From JAAGZL01 sp964628835 (GTDB lineage Bacteria > Pseudomonadota > Gammaproteobacteria > Chromatiales > Chromatiaceae): DNA of 25,669 bases. Shown one piece after another: positions 14,731 to 20,988 of the stretch. The notes under the pieces are model-generated. The model saw only the letters and a program-made list of their open reading frames with translations. It made no database searches and was not told the origin of the DNA. Made by a program: the position numbers and the translations under genes. The stretch spans positions 1-25,669 of the forward strand of contig CAZVME010000046.1 of assembly GCA_964628835.1 (NCBI GenBank), read 5' to 3'. Each line of letters begins with the position of its first letter. Within the stretch, counting starts at the first letter, position 1.

Positions 14731-15930
14731 ATGTCAGACAACGAAGATTTTGCATCACTCTTTGGGGAGTTCGAAAACGAACAGTCCGGGACAGGTAAAC
14801 AGGAACCAAAAGTCGGCGACAAAGTCCGGGGCGAGGTTGTTTCCATCCAGGGTGACAGCGTCTTCATCGATCTCGGGGCCAAAACCGAGGGTATCGTGGA
14901 GAGGGATGAGCTTACCGACGAAAACGGCAATCTTACCGTGACAATCGGCGACTCCATCGAAATCGTAGTTGGCGGGAAAGACCAGGAGAGCGGTACGTTG
15001 CTGCTCGGCACTCAGCATGCCCACCATGTCCGCGGGAGTGAGGGAATCCGGCGGGCATATGAGGAACGGCAGCCGGTAGAGGGGCGCGTTACCGGAGCCA
15101 CCAAAGGCGGTGTAGAGGTAGAGATTTCAGGTGTACGCGCCTTCTGTCCAGCTTCTCAGATCGATATCGGCTTTGTGGAGGAGCTGGATAGCTTCATCGG
15201 ACAGAAATTGGCCTTTCGCATCACCAAGTTCGAGGGAGGGAAACACATCAACCTGGTGGTCTCGCGTAGGGCGTTACTGGAAGAGGAGCAACGCACCCTT
15301 GCGGTAGAGACCCGCGCCCAACTGGAAGTGGGCGCTGTCCTAAAGGGCGAGGTACGTTCTCTCAAGGAGTTTGGCGCCTTTATCGACCTGGGTGGTATCG
15401 AGGGGATGGTCCATATCAGCGAGCTCGCCTTCGGTCGGGTTGAGCATCCAAGTGAGGTGCTGACGGTAGGCCAGCAGGTGGAAGTGGCCGTGCTGAAGAT
15501 TGAGAAAACCGACAATCCTAAACACCCGGAGAGAATCGCCCTGTCGATCCGTGCCTTGGAGAAGGATCCATGGCTGGATGTGACATCCAAATTCTCGGCT
15601 GGAGACCAAGTACATGGAACCGTCAGCCGTGTTCAGCCGTTCGGGGCGTTCATTGAACTTGCCCCCGGTATCGACGGATTAGTGCATATCAGCGAGTTGG
15701 GTGCCGGCCGCCGCATCACACACCCCCAAGAGGTGGTCAGCATTGGCGACCAGATTCAAGCTACTGTGCTCAGTGTGGATATAGAAAAACACCGCATTAG
15801 CCTCTCACTGGACATTGAGCGGCAGACGGGCGAAAGCGCCAAACAAGATATTGCAGATTACAGCAAGCCCAAGCAGAGTTTTGGTACTCTCGGAGACCTG
15901 TTGGAAGCAAGTATGGAAAAGAAAAAATGA
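14731..15930 (+). CDS. Four-domain S1 RNA-binding protein (RpsA-like)
   Basis: 399-aa protein made of four S1 OB-fold repeats, at about residues 25-92, 108-178, 198-268 and 286-355. The last two have strong consensus (GEVRSLKEFGAFIDL..GMVHISEL; GTVSRVQPFGAFIEL..GLVHISEL). The N-terminal 24 residues are acidic and the last ~45 are charged, ending MEKKK. Full-length ribosomal protein S1 has six domains (~550 aa), so this is a shorter paralogue rather than rpsA itself; similar proteins are often annotated '30S ribosomal protein S1'. It probably binds RNA or associates with ribosomes. The Shine-Dalgarno (AGG) is weak. It is divergent from the nuclease/Fic module, with a promoter at 14653-14680. 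Confidence 0.85.
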   Translation: MSDNEDFASLFGEFENEQSGTGKQEPKVGDKVRGEVVSIQGDSVFIDLGAKTEGIVERDELTDENGNLTVTIGDSIEIVVGGKDQESGTLLLGTQHAHHVRGSEGIRRAYEERQPVEGRVTGATKGGVEVEISGVRAFCPASQIDIGFVEELDSFIGQKLAFRITKFEGGKHINLVVSRRALLEEEQRTLAVETRAQLEVGAVLKGEVRSLKEFGAFIDLGGIEGMVHISELAFGRVEHPSEVLTVGQQVEVAVLKIEKTDNPKHPERIALSIRALEKDPWLDVTSKFSAGDQVHGTVSRVQPFGAFIELAPGIDGLVHISELGAGRRITHPQEVVSIGDQIQATVLSVDIEKHRISLSLDIERQTGESAKQDIADYSKPKQSFGTLGDLLEASMEKKK

Positions 15931-15952
15931 AATAGTCCTGCAAAGGGTATTT

Positions 15953-16006
15953 GTGGTCAGAGTGAAAATTCATTTTGAATATTCAACAGCTCTTACTGCT
16001 GACCAC
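15953..16006. repeat. Inverted repeat downstream of the S1 gene
   Basis: GTGGTCAG and CTGACCAC (8-bp perfect arms) bracket 38 nt that contain the 12-bp palindrome TTGAATATTCAA (15975-15986). No T run follows, so this is not an ordinary terminator. It could be a binding site or a mobile-element scar. From here to 16382 no gene is supported. Confidence 0.45.
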
Positions 16007-16382
16007 TTGGCCCCCTAAATGCGGCAGAACGCGTCCAGTCTGTGGGGCTGGTGAAAGTAAGACCTCAATAGTTTTGGCCGGGTGTGTCCTAGAGATAATA
16101 CGGTGTTAGAATCCGCTGGTTCACCCATAATGGCTATGCCACTGGGATGATTAAAATAAGTGCCAAATATCTCCGTAGTGCCAGCAGCGGTCAAATGGCA
16201 GGCAAACAAAACCCCACCACAGTGGAAGGGGGTCTGTACAATTATTATTCTTTGATTGTTATTTTTCCTGAATGGTACACTGCTGCGAAGTACTGTGCGA
16301 AGATGGCGTGGCACTTCGCGCGGGTGGAATTGGCGGGGAAGTGTGCTTAATTAAAACGAATTTGGAACGATAATGGAGTTTT

Positions 16383-16574
16383 ATGATGCGCCCCGTCCGG
16401 TACATTTTATCGACGCTTTTCTTCATGGGTTTGGTATTTGCCATCAGCGGGCATCTCAACGGCATGATGTACGTACCGGACCCCGTAGGAGGTCTGTTCG
16501 TGATCGGCTCCTGGCTGGCCATCTGGTTCGGACACGTCCATTTTTACCATAAGCGCCGCCCTCCATCGGATTGA
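16383..16574 (+). CDS. Small two-span membrane protein, unknown function
   Basis: 63-aa protein with two hydrophobic segments (about residues 6-24 and 36-54) separated by a short GHLNGMMYVPDP loop, ending in the basic tail YHKRRPPSD. TGGAG lies 6 nt upstream of the first of two adjacent ATGs. I do not recognise a family. The good ribosome-binding site and the clean two-helix hairpin support a real gene. It stands alone, with no gene for ~450 bp upstream. Confidence 0.6.
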   Translation: MMRPVRYILSTLFFMGLVFAISGHLNGMMYVPDPVGGLFVIGSWLAIWFGHVHFYHKRRPPSD

Positions 16575-16719
16575 TTGTCGACGCCCCCCTTCGGCACAAA
16601 TCGGACTCACAGGGATTTAGCTCCAACTTCAGGAATGTGACAGGAGCGGCCAAATGTAGGCAAAGAAAAAAATCGTCAGGACAAACCATAACGGGGTGGT
16701 ATTGAGGGTCTATGGTGAG

Positions 16720-16998
16720 TTATCCAAGACGCTTTCTGCTGCCTCCTTGGCCATTATATTTGTGATGGCGCTCATGACAGTTCCTCCTGCTTTTCTTGCT
16801 GCTCACAAGGTTTGATGCATCATCTACAGCCGCACGCACGGTATCGAGAACCAAACTCAACCCAAAGTTATCCTCTTTCTCAGCATTAACCATCTCATTA
16901 AACTGAACCTTAGAGAGGAAATGGAGTACCGCAGAAGCATGACTAAGGGTATCTTCTGGAAAATCACTGATCAGGGGATTTCTGCTTTGCTCGGACAT
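16720..16998 (-). CDS. Conserved-looking small protein, unknown function
   Basis: 92-aa soluble protein starting MSEQSRNPLISDFPEDTL. The middle (HASAVLHFLSKVQF, then NFGLSLVLDTVRAAVDDASN) looks helical; the tail is very basic (KKSRRNCHERHHKYNGQG..RKRLG). I place the start at 16998, with GGA about 10 nt upstream; an in-frame ATG five codons earlier is possible. No family recognised with confidence. The pattern 'GLSLVLDTVRAAV' is reminiscent of small plasmid/phage helix proteins, and the gene sits beside an ArdC-like relic. Confidence 0.5.
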   Translation of the reverse strand: MSEQSRNPLISDFPEDTLSHASAVLHFLSKVQFNEMVNAEKEDNFGLSLVLDTVRAAVDDASNLVSSKKSRRNCHERHHKYNGQGGSRKRLG

Positions 16999-17025
16999 GA
17001 CAGTTCCATCCACGGTCGGCGCCAG

Positions 17026-17284
17026 TCACAATAATAACAGAACATCTGTCGATGATATGATATGGCCTGACTGAGTGGCGTAATTAAGCACTGACAACCA
17101 GTTATTCAGATACTTGGCGTTATCCCCCCCCTGGTTCATGAGTGATGTTTAGGCTGATGGATAGAAATGCCGAACCGATCTCGGCTATCTCGCCCCGAAT
17201 CATTGCACCAGGATCAAGGCTATTTGTCGTCTCCGAGAACGCTTCAGTAAGGTCTTTCACCAAACAATGGCTGGTGAGAGCCAT
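17026..17284 (-). pseudogene. ArdC-like antirestriction/zincin protein, C-terminal relic with a frameshift
   Basis: From ATG 17284 one frame reads MALTSHCLVKDLTEAF..IRGEIAEIGSAFLSISLNITHEPGGG and stops. A change of frame inside the run of eight G (minus strand, near 17128) continues as DNAKYLNNWLSVLNYATQSG to TGA 17026-17028. The combined pattern 'RxEIAEIGSAFL..LNI.HEP...AKYLNNWLSVL' resembles the C-terminal part of ArdC-type proteins (typically AELGSAFL, then AYIxSWLKVL). The upstream HExxH region is absent. It overlaps nothing essential and begins 8 bp past the CcdA stop. The homopolymer could be a sequencing error, but the missing N-terminal part shows it is a relic. Confidence 0.5.
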
Positions 17285-17291
17285 CTCTTTT

Positions 17292-17921
17292 TCAGAGCAT
17301 GCCAAATTTCATGATATATATGCCAAATAGAACCAGTATGGTGCCGCTGATTATTCTGATGGCTTGGGGCTTTGTTTTGATAAAATCAACCCGTTCTCTG
17401 AAGAGGTGGGCAGAATAGGCGGCTATTAGTAGCGGAATGGAAAAACCAATTGAGTAAATGGATAAGAACAATACTCCCTTGGTGAAATCTTGGGCAGATG
17501 CGACCATGGCAAGGATGCTGGTTAGGACAGGACCAACACAAGGTATCCAAATCAATCCCAAGGTCATGCCGAGGACTAGACCTGAAAGCAGTCCATTGCC
17601 ATTATAGTTTAATCGATTGAAGAGACTCAATTTCTTGAAGATGTTGAGATCGAGAAGAAACATCATCCCGAAGATAATGATGATGATCCCGGAGATCTTC
17701 TCTAGGGACTGAAAGTAAGGGGCGATAACTTGTCCAAATAGCGTGGATAAAACCCCCATTAAGATAAAGGTGATCCCTAGTCCAAGGACGATCAGCAGGG
17801 GTCTTAATCTTGAGTCATTCTCTCTTCCTGTAACAATGATCGGGATTACAGGGAGCACGCAGGGGGACAAGACACTTAGTAGTCCCCCGACAAATGAGAA
17901 CAGAAGGGATGACGTATCCAC
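17292..17921 (-). CDS. CcdA/DsbD-type thiol-disulfide membrane transporter
   Basis: 209-aa six-span inner-membrane protein of the CcdA / short DsbD family. It passes electrons from cytoplasmic thioredoxin to periplasmic partners using two membrane cysteines: Cys21 in LSPCVLPVIP and Cys128 in WIPCVGPVL. The start is set at GTG 17921, which has AGG 6 nt upstream and lies just after the stop of the preceding thioredoxin-like gene; an in-frame TTG at 17951 has no ribosome-binding site. It forms an operon with the periplasmic thioredoxin-like protein encoded just upstream, the likely recipient. Similar pairs occur with Sox sulfur oxidation (SoxV/SoxW) and cytochrome c maturation; no sox genes are in view. 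The region is more AT-rich than its neighbours. Confidence 0.85.
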   Translation of the reverse strand: MDTSSLLFSFVGGLLSVLSPCVLPVIPIIVTGRENDSRLRPLLIVLGLGITFILMGVLSTLFGQVIAPYFQSLEKISGIIIIIFGMMFLLDLNIFKKLSLFNRLNYNGNGLLSGLVLGMTLGLIWIPCVGPVLTSILAMVASAQDFTKGVLFLSIYSIGFSIPLLIAAYSAHLFRERVDFIKTKPQAIRIISGTILVLFGIYIMKFGML

Positions 17922-17928
17922 ATTACAC

Positions 17929-18309
17929 CTATGAGCACTGACAGTCGTCAATGCTGTTCATGATGGTGGTCTCATCTTTAATACCAGGAGAGAATCTTTT
18001 GATGACATTGCCCTTAGAGTCGACCAGTACCAATAACGGCAGTGACCGGACGCCGAATTGATAGAAATAGGCTTTATCCTGTCGATGCGTTGTGGATATT
18101 CTCTTGACCACTACCTCTGATTCTATTTTTCCCTCTATGGATCTCAATATCGAATCCTGTTTCTTGCAGGGGCCGCCATTGGGGTTAAGGAAGAATAGTA
18201 GTTGTCCTTTCTCTTTCATGCCGACCACATTTTCTTCGCTATAGCTAGTGAATGAGATGGCAATAGCCAATATCAGTATTGTTAGCTTGAAAAGTGTATT
18301 GAATTTCAT
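17929..18309 (-). CDS. Exported thioredoxin-like protein with GGPC in place of CGPC
   Basis: 126-aa protein with a signal peptide (residues 1-24, LTILILAIAISFTSYS). The thioredoxin fold is visible: FFLNPNGGPCKKQ in the active-site position, then YQFGVRSLPLLVLVDSKGNV with the cis-proline (Pro91). The usual CxxC is GGPC, so only Cys48 remains; two extra cysteines lie at the extreme C-terminus (DDCQC, 123 and 125). AAGGAA sits 5 nt before the ATG. It is followed after 7 nt by the CcdA-type gene, so it is probably kept reduced by it. A single active-site Cys suits disulfide exchange, persulfide carriage or reduction with the C-terminal CxC pair as resolving thiols (inference). Confidence 0.8.
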   Translation of the reverse strand: MKFNTLFKLTILILAIAISFTSYSEENVVGMKEKGQLLFFLNPNGGPCKKQDSILRSIEGKIESEVVVKRISTTHRQDKAYFYQFGVRSLPLLVLVDSKGNVIKRFSPGIKDETTIMNSIDDCQCS

Positions 18310-18647
18310 TGGTATTTCCTTGTAATCAGCGATGACATTTTGATTAGGTTGATAAAATGGGACTCCTTATAGCACGAAGTGCAACCGATGATTGTTGCGT
18401 ATTGTCAATTCGTTCTGGTCAATTCGTATATTTTGGGAAAACCGGGTCAGAGAGCAAATAATTCGAATATTAGGAGCAATTTACTCACCCCTATTTGACC
18501 AAGGCGTTACAATCCATTAATGACCCCTCTTGTATGTGTCCGCTTAACAGTTGCTGCCTGATTTCAGTAAATGACGGCTTGGTGTCGGTAAGCGCCAATT
18601 GAGAATGGTTCATAATTGGATTCCACCAACTATGTGGAGGAACTATC
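18310..18647. other. Intergenic between divergent thioredoxin and recombinase genes
   Basis: No gene is seen. A short direct repeat GTCAATTCGT occurs near 18404-18428. AT-rich stretches around 18451-18475 could hold promoters for either side, but no clean -35/-10 pair was fixed. Confidence 0.4.
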
Positions 18648-19274
18648 ATGTACCTTCTTACCCACACATCTCAAAAACACATTCCATGGAATAAAGGCAA
18701 GCTGGTTGGACAAAAGCCACCTCTCAAGCTGAAGGAGGTCTGGGCTATCCGCATCCGTCTACAGATAGCTAACCACATTCGTGACTTGGCGCTATTCAAT
18801 CTGGCAATTGATAGCAAATTAAGGAGCTGTGACCTGGTTAAGCTACGAGTCAGAGATATATCCCATGGCAGCTATATAGCCAAAAGAGCGATGGTCATAC
18901 AACAGAAGACCCAGCAACCTGTTCAATTTGAAATTATGGAACAGACTCGGGATGCCATAGCTCGTTTGATATCCCATGCCAAGTTGGCTAATGATGATTA
19001 CCTGTTTAAGAGTCGGTTCAGTGCTTCCCCCCATCTTTCTACACGGCAATATTCCAGGATTGTAGGGGCCTGGGTGTCTGAGATTGGTCTTGATCCGGCT
19101 GCTTATGGAACCCACTCCCTGCGACGTACAAAACCATGTTTGATCTATAGGAGAACAAAGAATCTCCGGGCTGTTCAGTTGTTGCTTGACCACACCAAGC
19201 TGGAAAGCACAGTAAGGTACTTAGGTATTGAAGTTGATGATGCCTTGGAAATGGCTGAGCAGACTGAAGTCTAG
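18648..19274 (+). CDS. Solo tyrosine recombinase/integrase (catalytic domain only)
   Basis: 208-aa protein consisting almost entirely of a phage-integrase catalytic domain; the usual N-terminal core-binding (SAM-like) domain is missing. The catalytic set is complete: Arg59 (LRSCDLVKL), Lys87 in the beta-hairpin, His156-x-x-Arg159 (THSLRRTK), His182 (LLDHTKLEST) and nucleophile Tyr191 (VRYLGI). GGAGG stands 7 nt before the ATG. Such single-domain recombinases are widespread as lone genes in proteobacteria. It has no recognisable attachment repeats nearby. Neighbours are IS-like relics and unknown genes, consistent with an accessory island. Confidence 0.85.
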   Translation: MYLLTHTSQKHIPWNKGKLVGQKPPLKLKEVWAIRIRLQIANHIRDLALFNLAIDSKLRSCDLVKLRVRDISHGSYIAKRAMVIQQKTQQPVQFEIMEQTRDAIARLISHAKLANDDYLFKSRFSASPHLSTRQYSRIVGAWVSEIGLDPAAYGTHSLRRTKPCLIYRRTKNLRAVQLLLDHTKLESTVRYLGIEVDDALEMAEQTEV

Positions 19275-19514
19275 TGATTTATTGGCCGGTGGCGCCTACT
19301 CTCAATAGTCGCTTCGTGCCATAAGGAGCCATTTGAGTGTTTACATTTCAAGCCAAATCCCGCTCACTTACCACTCCGTCCCTGATATCGTTTGAGCTAT
19401 TTCCTGCCCGGTCAGGTCGGGTTGTTGTCCTGGGCGTCAGTGTGAGTTGAAAACGGTAGAAAATCAGGAGATTATGGCGCTGTGGATTTAAAATAGAAAA
19501 AAAGAGAGGCAGAA
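19275..19514. other. Intergenic upstream of the 38-codon ORF
   Basis: Contains a small hairpin CCCG-gtcaggt-CGGG near 19408-19422. An AT-rich stretch at 19485-19503 precedes the AGAGAGG ribosome-binding site. No gene is seen. Confidence 0.4.
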
Positions 19515-19631
19515 ATGGCGATTACGGATAACTGGGGTTATGTTAAACAGGCTACAATTGGTCTCTTGGGCCTGCTGATGGTGCAAAACGCTGCATCTGC
19601 TGAAAGCAAATTCCTATCCCTCGTTACGTGA
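19515..19631 (+). CDS. 38-aa ORF with signal-peptide-like sequence, overlapping the next gene
   Basis: Starts MAITDNWGYVKQATIGLLGL, then LMVQNAASAES, which looks like a complete Sec signal peptide with an AxA cleavage site, and ends after FLSLVT. GAGAGG lies 6 nt before the ATG. Its TGA overlaps the GTG start of the following gene (GTGA at 19628-19631). It could be a leader peptide that couples translation, or the head of a once longer exported protein that lost its body. I do not recognise a family. Confidence 0.5.
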   Translation: MAITDNWGYVKQATIGLLGLLMVQNAASAESKFLSLVT

Positions 19632-20395
19632 TTTTTAGCTTTCTGAAAAAGCCCCCCCCGCTGGATGAAGACTCTGTGCAGTGGCTGTTTGAGTCCTTTG
19701 CCTGGTCGCTCAGGAACTTTGATGCCGATGTCTTCCGTGATGAGACCATACTGGTGATCCCTTCCAATGAACATTTTCCGGGACGGGTTGATAGTGTCCA
19801 TGGAATGGCGAGTCTGATCTTTGAGCAGGTTAAGGAGTATGCGGGAATGAAGCATTGGCCGTGTAGGTTGGTCGATCAGATGGGCTGTGCGGTGGGGATG
19901 CCCCCCCAAATCCAGATTGAGGGCGCCCTTCGCGGTTCAGGGGGGGTGATTCCTGATGCAGTGGATGATGCGAATCGGCTTGTGATCACCTATGACCCAA
20001 AGCTCATCGGTAATCCGGAGGCGCTTATTGCCTCCTATGCCCATACCTTGGCGCACTACTTGGGGGGCATGGCCCGTGAGCTCCCCCCTGGTGGAGAGGA
20101 GAACTGGCCTCAAGTGACCGAAGTGCTGGCACTGTTTATGGGTTTTGGCTTGATGTTCGCCAATAGTGCCTTCACCTTCAAGGGTGGCTGCGGCAGTTGT
20201 GGGGCATCAGCTGAACGCCACAACTATCTCTCACAATTCGATATGACCTATGCGCTGGCCATCTTCTGTGTGCTGAAGGATATCCCCAATAATGAGGTTG
20301 TCCGCCACCTGAAAAAGTCATTGCGCTCCTTTTACAAGGATTGCGTGAAGGATGTGAATGAGAGGAGGGATGAGCTAGATGGGTTAAGGTGCTAA
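19628..20395 (+). CDS. Uncharacterised zincin-like protein, HTxxH in place of HExxH
   Basis: 255-aa soluble protein. Residues 137-147 read YAHTLAHYLGG, the place where related proteins, as I recall them, carry HELxH; here the catalytic Glu is Thr, leaving His139 and His143. Further on are EENWPQVTEVLALFMGFGLM (Glu165 as possible third ligand) and FANSAFTF, then a four-cysteine-poor loop GGCGSCGAS (188-192) and NYLSQFDMTYALAIFCVLKD. The pattern suggests a metal-binding fold that may have lost peptidase activity. The GTG start has no ribosome-binding site of its own and overlaps the upstream ORF by 4 nt, so translational coupling is likely. It lies between a solo recombinase and an IS relic. 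Confidence 0.6.
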   Translation: MIFSFLKKPPPLDEDSVQWLFESFAWSLRNFDADVFRDETILVIPSNEHFPGRVDSVHGMASLIFEQVKEYAGMKHWPCRLVDQMGCAVGMPPQIQIEGALRGSGGVIPDAVDDANRLVITYDPKLIGNPEALIASYAHTLAHYLGGMARELPPGGEENWPQVTEVLALFMGFGLMFANSAFTFKGGCGSCGASAERHNYLSQFDMTYALAIFCVLKDIPNNEVVRHLKKSLRSFYKDCVKDVNERRDELDGLRC

Positions 20396-20412
20396 ATCCG
20401 CCCATCATGCCA

Positions 20413-20583
20413 GGAGCTGCCTGGTTGAAGCTTCTTCTGCAACACGTACCGGACCGGGGAGAACATCTGGTGCGCTACTACGGCTAGTATAGCAACCGCA
20501 GTAGTGGTGACCGCATGCGTGCTGAATGGTCATTAAGTGGTAGTTCAACAAATGATCTCTTTGACCGCTGTGTGTCGTTTTGA
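20413..20583 (+). pseudogene. IS91-like transposase relic
   Basis: The frame reads GAAWLKLLLQHVPDRGEHLV, then RYYG, stop, YSNRSSGDRMRAEW. The block 'LLQHVPDRGEHLVRYYGWYSNRSRG' is characteristic of IS91/IS801-type transposases near their C-terminus. Trp is replaced by TAG at 20485-20487. Both ends are lost. Only about 45 recognisable residues remain. Confidence 0.7.
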
Positions 20584-20988
20584 GTCATTCCGAATAATTC
20601 TTGTATTGCTGTCCCAAATACTCGCGTACCTACTGATCCAGTCAGCAAAGTAAGGTTTTATTCTTATTTTGCGAAACAGATTTAGAACAGATCGAATATT
20701 GAACCCAGAGAAATCCCTAAATGCTGGCAATCCCGGCCAGAACAATAGGGGGCACCCATTAGCCGCCTGCATCTTTGAATCCCTGGAAAAGCCTCCGCAG
20801 ATAGCCGTTATGAGGAAAATTCAGCATCCTGACCCCTTTAACCTCCATTCATGTATAGTCGTATCATTTTCCTTCACGGAGAGGATGAAGACAATAGGCA
20901 CCATATTTGGTAATTTCGCCCTGGATTCCAACGTAGGCAAGCCGCAGAAACCCATCCCCTCCATTCATTGTAAAGTAATTTGGGAATC
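20584..20988. other. Intergenic upstream of tex
   Basis: Contains a 75-codon minus-strand frame (20545-20772) with no recognised motif and no supported start. Nothing else was identified. The tex promoter was not located with confidence. Confidence 0.4.

Noticed and set aside
16015..16350. Overlapping open frames on both strands downstream of the S1 gene
   Set aside because: Neither has a ribosome-binding site or recognisable motif.
20545..20772. 75-codon minus-strand ORF
   Set aside because: Overlaps the IS91-like relic antisense, with no motif or start support.
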